Of a stretch of DNA of 64,000 bases, positions 1 to 8,794 are shown piece by piece. The notes under the pieces are model-generated. The model did no database searches and was not told the origin of the DNA. It worked only from the letters and a program-made list of their open reading frames with translations. The translations under genes were made by a program, and so were the position numbers. Location of the stretch: contig NZ_JBHUOZ010000001.1 in NCBI RefSeq assembly GCF_042686025.1, forward strand, positions 1,302,001 to 1,366,000, written 5' to 3'. Source of the DNA: Terrimonas rubra (lineage in GTDB: Bacteria > Bacteroidota > Bacteroidia > Chitinophagales > Chitinophagaceae). Each line of letters starts with the position of its first letter. Within the stretch, counting starts at the first letter, position 1.

Positions 1-331
1 TGGTTTGTATTACCTGGGCAAATTCCGCATCGGTTACTTCGGTAAATTCTTTTTTATAATTAACCCCCGCATTATTTACCAGTATATCAATGCGGCCGTA
101 GGTATCGTATATATTTTGTATTAACGGGGGTATAGCAGCCAGGTTATCCAGGTCGCAGGGTATGGCGGCTGCCAGTTCGCCCAGTTCTTCTTTTGCTTTT
201 TGCAACTTCTCCGCATTACGGCCTATGATGATGGTAAATATGTGCTGCCTGACAAAAGCCCCTGCTATGGCTAAACCCAGACCTGAGCCTCCGCCTGTAA
301 CAATGGCAACTTTTTGATTTGTTTGATTCAT
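1..331 (-). CDS. SDR family oxidoreductase (partial, C-terminus outside window)
   Basis: Short-chain dehydrogenase/reductase, a cytoplasmic NAD(P)-dependent Rossmann-fold enzyme. Only the first ~110 residues are in the window; the gene runs off the left edge. From the ATG at 331, the cofactor loop TGGGSGLG is at residues 12-19, an Arg (residue 38) at the end of the second strand hints at NADP(H), and the structural NNAG motif is at residues 86-89. The catalytic YxxxK lies outside, so substrate cannot be judged. It starts 22 nt after the stop of the LacI-type regulator and is probably co-transcribed with it, which suggests a role in sugar or sugar-acid metabolism. Family assignment is firm; function is inference. 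Confidence 0.9.
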   Translation of the reverse strand, partial: MNQTNQKVAIVTGGGSGLGLAIAGAFVRQHIFTIIIGRNAEKLQKAKEELGELAAAIPCDLDNLAAIPPLIQNIYDTYGRIDILVNNAGVNYKKEFTEVTDAEFAQVIQT

Positions 332-353
332 ATTATTTGGTATAGGTACCTGT

Positions 354-1391
354 TTATTTTTGTGACGGTTTCTTTTTTAAAGTAGACTCACGGATGATGA
401 GCTCCGATTTGATGATTATTTTATTGGTCAGCGCCAGGTTTGATACACCCTGTAAATGATTCACGAGATTGCGGGCCGTTATTTCGCCCATCTCTATACC
501 GGGGTAATCGATGGTGGTTAGTTTTGGCGAAACAATTTTTCCTACGGCATCATTATTAAAGCCGGCCACTGCTATGTCTTTGGGAATATGTACCCCATTA
601 TCCTGCAGGGTACGCATGAGCACGGCGGCACAAAAATCGTTACTCACAAAAACAGCATCGGGTCTTTTACGCATGGCCAGTATCTGCATGGCAGCCTGTA
701 TACCGGCCTCCTCGGAAAGCTGGTTGGTAATGAGGAGGTCTTTATCGTAGTTTAATTTATTATCCTTTAGTGCCTGCTGGTAACCTTTAAACCTTTCCGA
801 ATATACGTTACGTTCCAGGCTGGCGGTTACATGCATGATACGTTTGCATCCCTGTTTGGCCAGGTGACTGGTAATATCATAAGCCGCCCTGTAATTATTA
901 ATAATTACCTGGGCAAAATCTGTATGCTCAAAAACCCGGTCGAAGAAAATAACGGGGATACCTTTTTTAAAAAAAGGATCAAAATGGTCCAGGTTCTCCG
1001 TATCAAAAGCCAGGGATGCGATCAGGCCGTCTACCCGTTTATGAAAAAGGTTATGCGCATTGGCAATTTCTTTTTCCTTTCTTTCCGATGAGTGGGCAAT
1101 GATGATATCATAACCGGCTTCGGTAGTTACTTTTTCAATACCTGCCAATACTGAGGTGATGAAATTACTTTTCAGTTCGTGTACCAGTACACCAATGGTA
1201 TGTGTATTCCCTTTCCGTAGATTACTGGCAAAGTTGTTAGAGCGGTAGCCCATTTCCATTGCCATATCGTTAACACGCTTCCGTGTTTTTGCATTGATGG
1301 CCGGGTTATTATTAAGCGCCCGGCTCACTGTTGCGGCCGAAAGACTTAGTTTTTTTGCAATATCGTATATGGTAATATCTGGTTGCGTCAT
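354..1391 (-). CDS. LacI family transcriptional regulator
   Basis: DNA-binding repressor/activator of the LacI/GalR family, 345 residues, a normal length. Residues ~6-55 form the N-terminal helix-turn-helix and hinge (IYDIAKKLSLSAATVSRALN). The rest is a periplasmic-binding-protein-like sugar sensor (IGVLVHELKSNFITSVLAGI; VDGLIAS; FNNDAVGKIVSPKLTTID). It is divergent from the symporter and glycoside hydrolase genes that begin at 1932, and leads an apparent two-gene unit with the SDR. It probably controls this hemicellulose locus and itself. Two LacI-like operator candidates (core CGnTTGC) lie just upstream at 1403-1415 and 1457-1471. The ligand is unknown. Confidence 0.95.
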   Translation of the reverse strand: MTQPDITIYDIAKKLSLSAATVSRALNNNPAINAKTRKRVNDMAMEMGYRSNNFASNLRKGNTHTIGVLVHELKSNFITSVLAGIEKVTTEAGYDIIIAHSSERKEKEIANAHNLFHKRVDGLIASLAFDTENLDHFDPFFKKGIPVIFFDRVFEHTDFAQVIINNYRAAYDITSHLAKQGCKRIMHVTASLERNVYSERFKGYQQALKDNKLNYDKDLLITNQLSEEAGIQAAMQILAMRKRPDAVFVSNDFCAAVLMRTLQDNGVHIPKDIAVAGFNNDAVGKIVSPKLTTIDYPGIEMGEITARNLVNHLQGVSNLALTNKIIIKSELIIRESTLKKKPSQK

Positions 1392-1402
1392 AATATATTG
1401 TT

Positions 1403-1415
1403 ACAATCGCTTGCA
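1403..1415. promoter_or_regulatory. Candidate LacI-type operator (1)
   Basis: ACAATCGCTTGCA contains the CAAnCGnTTG core typical of LacI-family operators and sits 12 nt upstream of the LacI gene start, consistent with autoregulation. Motif match only. Confidence 0.4.
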
Positions 1416-1456
1416 CATTTGTACAAGTACAAAGTAAAAGATTATTTTCAATTTTT

Positions 1457-1471
1457 TATGCAATCGGTTAC
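1457..1471. promoter_or_regulatory. Candidate LacI-type operator (2)
   Basis: TATGCAATCGGTTAC, an imperfect palindrome around a central CG. Its reverse complement shares CGATTGCrTAA with the site upstream of the GH43 gene at 6527-6539. Motif match only. Confidence 0.4.
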
Positions 1472-1835
1472 ATTTTTAATTTCTTTTTCCTACTTTAGCA
1501 TCCGCGTCAAAGAACGATTGGGTATAATATGCTGGCATACCAGACAGTTACTATACGAATGCTTTTCCTGTACATTGCCGGTCAGGTTAAAGTTTGTATG
1601 CAATTAAATCGTAACACCTCAGAGTAACGGATAGTGAAAAGGTAGGGTATGATTACCGGTGGCATCCTGTACTATGCTGGTTAAGTGTAGCAGTGGTAAT
1701 TGATAAGGAGGGGCAGATCATATATAGTATATCTATATTATAAAGTCCTTCAAGGGTGTTGGTAAATGAGTTTGTATAATAACGATGCACAAATAAACTA
1801 ACAGTTGTTTAACCAGGAATAATTAAAATTTAACA

Positions 1836-1870
1836 TTTTCAGCAATCAGCACTGATTTTAAATATATTTG
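1836..1870 (+). promoter_or_regulatory. Putative promoter of the symporter gene
   Basis: TATATTTG at 1863-1870 is an exact match to the Bacteroidota -7 consensus TAnnTTTG. A T-rich TTTTC at 1836-1840 lies near the -33 position. This predicts a 5' leader of about 55 nt before the ATG at 1932. Confidence 0.5.
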
Positions 1871-1931
1871 GAAGATTATCATCAGGCAAACCAAAACGGT
1901 ACTGTCAATTTTTTAAAACATTAATTGTTGT

Positions 1932-3602
1932 ATGAATAATTTATCCACCCCAGACATCATTGTCTTCCTGATTTACTTTGTATTCATTGCTGGTTATGGT
2001 TACTGGATCTATCATCGCAAGAAAAAGGCGGTTACTGATACCAAGGATTTTTTCCTGGCCGAAGGTTCTTTAACATGGTGGGCAATTGGTGCATCACTCA
2101 TCGCCTCTAATATTTCCGCAGAGCAATTTATAGGCATGAGCGGGAATGGCTTTACAATGGGGTTGGCTATTTCTACATATGAATGGATGGCCGCGGCAAC
2201 GCTGATTATTGTGGCAGTATTTTTTATACCCGTGTTCTTAAAAAATAAGATATACACTATGCCGCAATTCTTACACCAACGGTATAACAGTACCGTTGCA
2301 ATGATCATGGCGGTATTCTGGTTATTATTATATGTGGTAGTAAATCTTACGTCTATTCTGTTCCTGGGTGCATTGGCTATCAGTAGTATCTCGGGTATCA
2401 GTATTACGGCCTGTATGATATTCCTGGCGGTATTTTCCATACTGATCACACTGGGTGGTATGAAAGTAATTGGCTATACGGATGTAATACAGGTATTCTT
2501 TTTAATACTGGGTGGTTTGGCTACTACTTATCTCGCCCTGGATTTGGTAGGCGAGGAGTTTGGCAGCAGCGGGGCACTTGCAGGTTTAAAAGTTTTAACG
2601 GAAAAAGCTGATGATCATTTCCATATGGTCTTCTCAAAAGATAATCCATTCTTTAGCAGTCTGCCCGGTTTAACGGTATTGATCGGTGGTATGTGGATCG
2701 TGAACCTGAATTACTGGGGTTGTAATCAATACATCACACAGCGTGCTTTGGGCGCCGATTTAAAAACTGCCCGCAGCGGTATTTTATTTGCAGCCTATTT
2801 AAAATTATTAATGCCGATCATCGTGGTGTTACCGGGTATTGCGGCTTATGTATTGTACCAGAATGGTCATTTTCAGCAGGAGATGGTAGTGAACGGAGAA
2901 TTATTACAGGACAAAGCTTATCCTACCTTATTGAACCTGTTAGGCCCGGGTTTAAAAGGACTTGCCTTTGCAGCCTTAACGGCAGCTATTGTAGCATCAC
3001 TGGCAGGTAAAGCTAACAGTATTGCCACCATCTTTACATTAGACCTGTACAAAAAGAAAATAAAACCTGAAGCTACAGAACAGGAGCAGGTAAAAGTTGG
3101 CCGTATTGCCGTAGTGGTATCTATGTTGATAGCGGTTGGTATTGCACCATTCCTGGGTATTGATAAAAAGGGAGGATTTGAATTTATACAAGAGTATACA
3201 GGGTTTGTATCACCGGGTATTTTCGCTATGTTCCTGCTGGGCTTCTTCTGGAAAAAAACAACCAGTAATGCAGCCATGTTTGCAACAATAGGTGGTTTTG
3301 CATTCTCCATTTTATTTAAGTTCTTACCCACTATGGTTGACCTGGAGTTTTTACACCAGTTCGGTTTTGCAGTTGCAAATAAGGAAGGCGTATTTGAAAT
3401 TCCGTTTCTCGACCGCATGGGCTTTGTATTTATTATTGCAGTTATAGGTATGGTGCTGATAAGCCTGTACGATAATAAACGAGGTGTAGTGACTACCCCA
3501 ATGGAAGTAGATAGCAGGATGTTTAAAACCACTCCGGCCTTTACAATTGGATCACTTATTGTGATAGGTATCTTACTGGCCCTGTACACTATCTTCTGGT
3601 AA
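1932..3602 (+). CDS. Sodium/solute symporter (SSS family, sugar-type)
   Basis: Inner-membrane sodium-coupled transporter of the solute:sodium symporter (SGLT-like) family, 556 residues with about 14 hydrophobic segments. Family signatures include FFLAEGSLTWWAIGASLIAS near residue 41, SAEQFIGMSGNGF, a NYWGCNQYITQRALGA motif near residue 260, and AALTAAIVASLAGKANSIAT near residue 345. It is the first gene of the plus-strand group that contains GH43 and GH10 enzymes, so it likely imports a released sugar such as xylose, arabinose or a short oligosaccharide. The start follows an exact -7 box by about 60 nt. Family is firm; substrate is inferred from context. Confidence 0.93.
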   Translation: MNNLSTPDIIVFLIYFVFIAGYGYWIYHRKKKAVTDTKDFFLAEGSLTWWAIGASLIASNISAEQFIGMSGNGFTMGLAISTYEWMAAATLIIVAVFFIPVFLKNKIYTMPQFLHQRYNSTVAMIMAVFWLLLYVVVNLTSILFLGALAISSISGISITACMIFLAVFSILITLGGMKVIGYTDVIQVFFLILGGLATTYLALDLVGEEFGSSGALAGLKVLTEKADDHFHMVFSKDNPFFSSLPGLTVLIGGMWIVNLNYWGCNQYITQRALGADLKTARSGILFAAYLKLLMPIIVVLPGIAAYVLYQNGHFQQEMVVNGELLQDKAYPTLLNLLGPGLKGLAFAALTAAIVASLAGKANSIATIFTLDLYKKKIKPEATEQEQVKVGRIAVVVSMLIAVGIAPFLGIDKKGGFEFIQEYTGFVSPGIFAMFLLGFFWKKTTSNAAMFATIGGFAFSILFKFLPTMVDLEFLHQFGFAVANKEGVFEIPFLDRMGFVFIIAVIGMVLISLYDNKRGVVTTPMEVDSRMFKTTPAFTIGSLIVIGILLALYTIFW

Positions 3603-3660
3603 TGGTTAAATGATATTACAATTGTTTTTTAAGGTTGTAGTTCAGGTTAATTAAAATTAT

Positions 3661-3720
3661 GTTACCGGCTGTAGTACTGCTGGCATCATTCACCGGGCCT
3701 GTTCCGGCAAATGACCAGGA
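3661..3720 (+). repeat. Dispersed intergenic repeat, family 2, copy F
   Basis: Starts GTTACCGGCTGTAGTACTGC and continues TGGCATCATTC; matches the copy at 25333-25393 in the same orientation and the reverse complement of copies at 30078 and 45769. It lies between the symporter and GH43 genes. Confidence 0.55.
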
Positions 3721-3749
3721 ACGCCTGTATCCGGGTTTATAATATAGTA

Positions 3750-3794
3750 ATACCGGGGAGCACTTTGTTTAAAATATAGAGTGTTTCCCGGTAT
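3750..3794 (+). terminator. Large stem-loop between symporter and GH43 genes
   Basis: ATACCGGGGAGCAC (3750-3763) pairs with GTGTTTCCCGGTAT (3781-3794) in a 14-bp stem with two G-U pairs and a 17-nt AT-rich loop, followed by GTTTTATTT. It ends 32 nt before the GH43 start. It could be a terminator for the symporter transcript, or a 5' UTR structure or RNA-processing site that sets relative expression. Confidence 0.5.
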
Positions 3795-3826
3795 GTTTTA
3801 TTTAACGATTTCAATAATTACAGATC

Positions 3827-4909
3827 ATGAAAAAGATACAATTTAACCTGACCTTTTTTTTAGTCGTTACTGCTGCAGCCTGCAGCAACAGGTATCAAAC
3901 AAATAATCATACTGCAGCTAATAAAGCGGATACAGTGCAAAGTAAATATATCAACCAGCCACTGGTTAGCCATATCTATACGGCTGATCCTTCGGCCCAT
4001 GTATTTAACAACCGTATCTATATTTATCCTTCGCATGATACGGCCACCGGTGCACCCGGTAATGAACAGGGCGATCATTTTGATATGATGGATTATCATG
4101 TATTTTCTATGGATGGTGTCGGGAGCAAAGTAACTGACCATGGTGTAGCATTAAGTTTAAAAGATATTCCCTGGGCAGGCCGCCAGCTTTGGGCGCCTGA
4201 TGCGGCCTATGCCAACGGAAAGTATTATTTATATTTTCCTGCAAAAAACAAACAGGATATTTTCCAGATTGGTGTGGCTGTGAGTGACAAACCGGAAGGG
4301 CCGTTTAAGGCAGCAGCCGAACCGATTAAAAATAGTTTCAGCATGGATCCGGCAGTTTTTGCGGATGATGATGGCAGCCATTATATGTATTTTGGGGGTA
4401 TCAGCGGCGGACAATTGCAGCGTTGGGATAATAACGTGTATCATGCAGACGCTACTAATAAATACGGGGAGGAGCTGGCTGTTTTACCACGAATGGCCCG
4501 GCTGGGCAAGGATATGTTAAGTTTTGCAGAACCGGTAAAAGAAATAAAAATCGTAGATAAGAACGGAAATCTTTTTAAAGCAAAGGACAACGATAAACGA
4601 TTTTTTGAGGCAGCCTGGGTACATAAATACAAAGGCCGGTACTATTTCTCCTATTCTACCGGCGACACCCATAATATCTGTTATGCCATTGGCGATAATC
4701 CCTATGGACCATTTACCTACCAGGGTATTATTTTACACCCGGTAGAAGGCTGGACCAATCACCATTCTATTGTACAATTTAAAAATAAATGGTACCTGTT
4801 TTACCACGATGTACAGTTAAGCGGTCATACCCATTTGCGGAATATAAAAGTAACCGAACTGACATATAATGCCGATGGTACTATTGTTCCCATTAAAGCA
4901 ATGAAATAG
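3827..4909 (+). CDS. Glycoside hydrolase family 43 lipoprotein
   Basis: GH43 five-bladed beta-propeller glycosidase, probably an arabinofuranosidase or beta-xylosidase acting on arabinoxylan fragments. 360 residues. The N-terminus is a lipoprotein signal with the lipobox cysteine at residue 19 (VTAAAC), so the enzyme should be membrane anchored. The three expected acidic residues are visible: base Asp54 (YTADPSAHVF), pKa modulator Asp174 (SMDPAVFADDDG) and acid Glu261 (FFEAAWVHKYKGRYYFSYS). It lies between the symporter and the GH10 xylanase on the same strand. The family is firm; the specificity within GH43 is not settled by sequence reading. Confidence 0.93.
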   Translation: MKKIQFNLTFFLVVTAAACSNRYQTNNHTAANKADTVQSKYINQPLVSHIYTADPSAHVFNNRIYIYPSHDTATGAPGNEQGDHFDMMDYHVFSMDGVGSKVTDHGVALSLKDIPWAGRQLWAPDAAYANGKYYLYFPAKNKQDIFQIGVAVSDKPEGPFKAAAEPIKNSFSMDPAVFADDDGSHYMYFGGISGGQLQRWDNNVYHADATNKYGEELAVLPRMARLGKDMLSFAEPVKEIKIVDKNGNLFKAKDNDKRFFEAAWVHKYKGRYYFSYSTGDTHNICYAIGDNPYGPFTYQGIILHPVEGWTNHHSIVQFKNKWYLFYHDVQLSGHTHLRNIKVTELTYNADGTIVPIKAMK

Positions 4910-5082
4910 CGATGTATTGATGCTTTATGATGTATGCTAGGGGTGTATTAACCTGTCTTCACAGCAGGCTGTATAATAAGCAGGATATAAAGTGTAAACA
5001 ATTATATTGACCACCGGTACCCCTTTTTTAAAATGGCGGTAAACCAGGTAATAACCCCGGATATTAAAACTGATCTGAATAA

Positions 5083-6294
5083 ATGAAGTGCTTATTTACA
5101 ATTTTGTCACCGGTTATCACAGCTTTTATCATAACAGTTGCTTTGCTGCATAGCCCGGTAAACAAAAACTTACTATCGCAACATAGTTCCACTTTAATAG
5201 ATATGCCCGAGAAAACGGGAGAGCCAGACCTGCTAACCTATCCATCACCGGCCTTATTGAATCATGCAGGTGTATCAACCTCCCAGGTATTAACTTTAAA
5301 AGAAGCGTACCGCGGTTATTTTGATATAGGTGTTGCCGTAAGCGGCCGGGCACTGAAAACAGATGAAGGTGCTTTTATATTGCAACAGTTTAACAGCCTT
5401 ACGGCAGAAAACGCCATGAAACCCGGCGTATTACAACCCAAACAAGGCGTATATAACTGGCGTGAGGCCGATAGCATTGCAGCTTTTGCCAGGCGAAATG
5501 GGTTGAAACTGAGAGGGCATACGCTCTGCTGGCACCAGCAGGTGCCGGCCTGGTTTTTTTATGATGCCAACAATAACCTGGTGAACAAAGAAGAATTGTT
5601 ACGCCGGTTACAGGAACATATTACGACAGTTGTAACCAGGTATAAAGATGTAGTATATGCCTGGGATGTGGTAAATGAAGTGATATCGGATAACCCTGCT
5701 GAAGTTTACCGTAATAGTTTATGGTACCAGATAGCCGGGGAGGATTTTATCAGTAAGGCATTTGAATACGCTCATGCGGCAGATGAAAGAGCGCTTTTAT
5801 TTTATAATGACTATAACGAGATCAGCGCAACAAAACGTGCTAAGATCATTACCATGATAAAAAACTTACAGCAAAAAGGGGTACCCATACATGGTGTGGG
5901 CTTACAGGCACACTGGTCTGTTACCGAGCCTGTAGAGGAACAGCTGGATGCAACACTGGAAGACTTCAGTAAACTGGGATTAAAAATGCATATTACCGAA
6001 TTAGATGTATCGGTACACAAAAAAGAACATAATGCCAGGCAACGTTTGCCAACGGATAGTGATACACTGTATACAACAGAGAAAGAAACAGCTCAAACCG
6101 TTGCGTACAAAATGTTTTTCCGCTTATTCAGGAAATACCGAAAATATATCAGTAGTGTTACTTTCTGGAATATCAGCGACCGCCACAGCTGGCTGGATTA
6201 TTTCCCCGTAAACAAACGAAAGGATTATCCTTTATTGTTTGATAAAAACCTGCAGCCAAAGCAAGCTTATTGGGAGGTTGTGAAGTTTCAATAG
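5083..6294 (+). CDS. Endo-1,4-beta-xylanase, GH10
   Basis: GH10 retaining endoxylanase that cleaves the xylan backbone. 403 residues: an N-terminal hydrophobic export segment (about residues 8-24), a linker, then one GH10 barrel. Family motifs: LTAENAMKPG near residue 107, GHTLCWHQQVPAWF near 147, acid/base Glu199 in WDVVNEVI, GVGLQAHW, nucleophile Glu306 in HITELDVSVH, and FWNISDRHSWL near the end. No carbohydrate-binding module is seen. It lies between two GH43 genes, so endo-cleavage and side-chain or end trimming appear encoded together. A heptamer array begins in its stop codon. Confidence 0.95.
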   Translation: MKCLFTILSPVITAFIITVALLHSPVNKNLLSQHSSTLIDMPEKTGEPDLLTYPSPALLNHAGVSTSQVLTLKEAYRGYFDIGVAVSGRALKTDEGAFILQQFNSLTAENAMKPGVLQPKQGVYNWREADSIAAFARRNGLKLRGHTLCWHQQVPAWFFYDANNNLVNKEELLRRLQEHITTVVTRYKDVVYAWDVVNEVISDNPAEVYRNSLWYQIAGEDFISKAFEYAHAADERALLFYNDYNEISATKRAKIITMIKNLQQKGVPIHGVGLQAHWSVTEPVEEQLDATLEDFSKLGLKMHITELDVSVHKKEHNARQRLPTDSDTLYTTEKETAQTVAYKMFFRLFRKYRKYISSVTFWNISDRHSWLDYFPVNKRKDYPLLFDKNLQPKQAYWEVVKFQ

Positions 6295-6372
6295 TTCAAA
6301 GTTCAAATGTTGAAATGGTTTAAAGTTAGGAGGTTCAAGAAGTTCAAATGTTCAAGAGGTTTAAAGCTTGAG
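6293..6372 (+). repeat. Heptamer-phased array S1 (GTTCAA words)
   Basis: Begins inside the GH10 stop codon: AGTTCAA AGTTCAA ATGTTGA AATGGTT, then more GTTCAA/GTTTAA words including AGTTCAA ATGTTCA AGAGGTT. The phase is mostly 7 nt with occasional 3-nt slips. Confidence 0.7.
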
Positions 6373-6438
6373 ATTCGTATTATGCTCATGTATTACTATT
6401 AACGAATAACCATTAACTAAATACCCGGGATACCGCTC

Positions 6439-6509
6439 TTAGATCTCACTTCTCGGATCTGACTTCTTAGATTCCAAATCATAAATCGTTAAATCAACAA
6501 TCTTAAATC
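6439..6509 (+). repeat. Heptamer-phased array S2 (nnnnATC words)
   Basis: Ten consecutive units: TTAGATC TCACTTC TCGGATC TGACTTC TTAGATT CCAAATC ATAAATC GTTAAATC AACAATC TTAAATC. All are 7 nt except one 8-mer. It lies about 20 nt upstream of the candidate operator of the next gene. Confidence 0.8.
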
Positions 6510-6526
6510 CTATTCTGTATGCTGAT

Positions 6527-6539
6527 AACGATTGCGTAA
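6527..6539. promoter_or_regulatory. Candidate LacI-type operator upstream of GH43
   Basis: AACGATTGCGTAA, beginning 92 nt before the GH43 start codon. It matches AACGTTTGCGTAA upstream of the GH28 gene (61231-61243, 94 nt before its chosen start) at 12 of 13 positions. Confidence 0.45.
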
Positions 6540-6618
6540 GTTTTTCAATACCCTTGGTCTTTTTTTAAGATATTGAGCATCATATTATTACTTTGTAAAA
6601 GTAGAATAACGAAAGCTT

Positions 6619-8259
6619 ATGTCATTACTACGCAACACGTTTGCCTGTCTGCTTGCTGCATCACCATTATTTGTGTCGCAGGTAAAGGCACAATCCGATA
6701 ATTATGTTTCCAATGTGTGGGTGGCCGATAATAAAAACGGCACTTATAAAAATCCCATCCTGAATGCTGACTACAGTGACCCGGATGCTATACGGGTAGG
6801 TGATGATTATTATATGATCGCCTCCAGCTTTGACCAGGTACCGGGTTTGCCCATCCTGCATTCAAAAGATCTCGTGAACTGGAAACTCATTGGACATGCG
6901 CTGGCTAAACAACCGCCTTATGATGTATACAATACCGTGCAGCATGGTAATGGTGTATGGGCACCAGCCATCCGCTATCATAAAGGTGAGTTTTGGATAT
7001 ATTTTCCCGATCCGGAGTTTGGTATTTATGTTACCAAAGCAAAAAATGCTACCGGGCCCTGGTCAGAGCCCGTATTGGTGGAAGCAGGTAAAGGTCTTAT
7101 CGATCCATGTCCGTTCTGGGATGAGGATGGCAAAGTATATTTAGCCATGGCTTATGCGGGCAGTCGTGCCGGCTTTAAAAGTATTTTAGCCATTAAGGAA
7201 ATGAATGCCGAAGGAACCAAAGTAATTGGCGACCCGGTATTGATCTTTGACGGCAACCCGGATCATAAAACGGTGGAAGGTCCTAAGATCCATAAACGCA
7301 ATGGTTATTATTATGTGTTTGCGCCGGCAGGCGGTGTGGCTACCGGCTGGCAGTTGGTATTGCGTAGTAAAAATATATACGGACCTTACGAACATAAAAT
7401 TGTAATGGACCAGGGAACAACATCGGTAAATGGTCCGCACCAGGGCGCCTGGGTAAATACACAGACCGGCGAAGACTGGTTTGTACATTTCCAGGATAAG
7501 GATGCTTACGGACGTGTGGTGCATTTACAGCCCATGAAATGGGTGAACGACTGGCCGGTGATTGGTGAAGACAAAGATGGGGATGGGAAAGGTAACCCGG
7601 TGATGGTATATAAAAAGCCGAATGTAGGCAAGGGGCCTTACCCGGTAGTTACACCGGTTGAATCGGACCAGTTCAACGAACCCCAACTGGGTTTGCAGTG
7701 GCAATGGGCAGCGAACTACGATCAGCGCTGGGGCTTTGTTACAGGCCGCCTGGGTTATTTAAGGTTATATGCTTTTAAAAACGATGATACTACCCGTTCT
7801 TTATGGAACAGGCCTAACAGGCTCACGCAAAAATTCCCGGCCGATAATTTTAAAGCTACCATTAAGCTGAAATTCAACCCCAAATTCGAAAACGATAAAG
7901 TGGGTTTACTGGTAATGGGCCAGAGTTATGCTTATATCGGTATTCGTAAAACGAAAGACGGCAATTTTATCAGTTATGTAAATAATAAAGCCGCTAATAA
8001 AAAGGGCAGGGAAGAAGAGCTGTTGATGGATGCTGTAAAAAGCGATGATATTTATTTACGGGTGGAGGTGAAAGAAAAAGGTATCTGTACTTTCAGTTAT
8101 AGTTTCGATAATAAGAAATTTACCATTATACCCCGTACATTTACAGCTACACCCGGACAATGGATCGGTGCCAAAGTAGGCATGTTTTGTACATCGGAAA
8201 CCAAAACCAATGATGCCGGTTATGCGGATATTGACTGGTTTGTTATTGATAAAAACTAA
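6619..8259 (+). CDS. Glycoside hydrolase family 43 with lectin-like C-terminal domain
   Basis: Secreted GH43 enzyme, probably a beta-xylosidase or arabinofuranosidase. 546 residues: signal peptide 1-24 ending VKA, a GH43 propeller at about 40-330, and a beta-sandwich C-terminal domain at about 340-540 of the kind found in GH43 beta-xylosidases. Catalytic acids: base Asp54 (YSDPDAIRVGDDYYMIASS), Asp162 (GLIDPCPFWDEDG) and Glu220 (KTVEGPKIHKRNGYYYVFAP). No lipobox, unlike the other GH43 here. It has its own upstream region with a candidate LacI operator, and is followed within 5 nt by a small secreted protein gene. Confidence 0.94.
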   Translation: MSLLRNTFACLLAASPLFVSQVKAQSDNYVSNVWVADNKNGTYKNPILNADYSDPDAIRVGDDYYMIASSFDQVPGLPILHSKDLVNWKLIGHALAKQPPYDVYNTVQHGNGVWAPAIRYHKGEFWIYFPDPEFGIYVTKAKNATGPWSEPVLVEAGKGLIDPCPFWDEDGKVYLAMAYAGSRAGFKSILAIKEMNAEGTKVIGDPVLIFDGNPDHKTVEGPKIHKRNGYYYVFAPAGGVATGWQLVLRSKNIYGPYEHKIVMDQGTTSVNGPHQGAWVNTQTGEDWFVHFQDKDAYGRVVHLQPMKWVNDWPVIGEDKDGDGKGNPVMVYKKPNVGKGPYPVVTPVESDQFNEPQLGLQWQWAANYDQRWGFVTGRLGYLRLYAFKNDDTTRSLWNRPNRLTQKFPADNFKATIKLKFNPKFENDKVGLLVMGQSYAYIGIRKTKDGNFISYVNNKAANKKGREEELLMDAVKSDDIYLRVEVKEKGICTFSYSFDNKKFTIIPRTFTATPGQWIGAKVGMFCTSETKTNDAGYADIDWFVIDKN

Positions 8260-8263
8260 ACAA

Positions 8264-8698
8264 ATGAAAAAGATCACATTATTAACTATCCTGTTTTGCC
8301 TGTTCGCAACAGTTATTATGGCACAGGATAAATCAGTGAGACAGGTAGAAACAGTTGTAGAAAAATTGCGCCTGACCATGATCGATCCGGATGAATCGGT
8401 ATTGAACAAACTGGCATCAGATAAACTGACCTATGGTCATTCCAGCGGTAAGGTGGAAGATAAAAATGCTTTTGTGCAAACCCTGGTGACAGGTAAATCT
8501 GATTTTGTTTCCATCAGTTTCACCAATCAAACCATACAGGTGGTAGGTTCTACTGCTATTGTACGCCATCGTTTAGATGCCGCCACCAATGATGGCGGAA
8601 AGCCCGGCACCGTAAAGCTGGATATTGTCCTGGTATGGGTTAAAGTAAAGCATAACTGGCAGCTATTGGCGAGGCAGGCGGTGAAAGTATTGAATTGA
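8264..8698 (+). CDS. Small secreted DUF4440 / NTF2-like protein
   Basis: 144-residue exported protein, start at the ATG 4 nt after the GH43 stop, with a clear signal peptide (LLTILFCLFATVIMAQ). The rest resembles the NTF2-like/DUF4440 fold: a helical start, then AIVRHRLDAAT and KLDIVLVWVKVKHNWQLLARQAVKV. A longer upstream frame would overlap the GH43 gene and lose the signal peptide, so this start is preferred. Such folds bind small ligands or act as minor enzymes; the role here is unknown. It is translationally close to the GH43 and shares its terminator. Confidence 0.85.
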   Translation: MKKITLLTILFCLFATVIMAQDKSVRQVETVVEKLRLTMIDPDESVLNKLASDKLTYGHSSGKVEDKNAFVQTLVTGKSDFVSISFTNQTIQVVGSTAIVRHRLDAATNDGGKPGTVKLDIVLVWVKVKHNWQLLARQAVKVLN

Positions 8699-8703
8699 TA
8701 AAT

Positions 8704-8733
8704 AAAAAAACACGCTCAGCAGCGTGTTTTTTT
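8704..8733. terminator. Bidirectional intrinsic terminator
   Basis: CACGCT-cagc-AGCGTG stem at 8711-8726 with A-run before and T-run after. It ends the plus-strand GH operon and may also serve the convergent minus-strand lamin-tail gene. Confidence 0.85.
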
Positions 8734-8794
8734 ATAAGCATTTATCTGGTAATATACCCTGTGTTAAATGGTATATTGAATAGTAGGCCTGTTC

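Larger units (their letters stand above)
1392..1931. other. Divergent regulatory intergenic region (540 bp)
   Basis: No convincing gene. It lies between the divergent LacI and symporter genes, is AT-rich, and contains two LacI-like operator candidates near the LacI end and a Bacteroidota -7 box near the symporter end. An open frame at 1383-1607 overlaps the LacI start and has no recognisable domain. Confidence 0.6.

Noticed and set aside
1383..1607. 74-codon plus-strand frame upstream of the symporter
   Set aside because: Overlaps the LacI gene start and operator candidates, has no recognisable domain, and ends far from the next gene.
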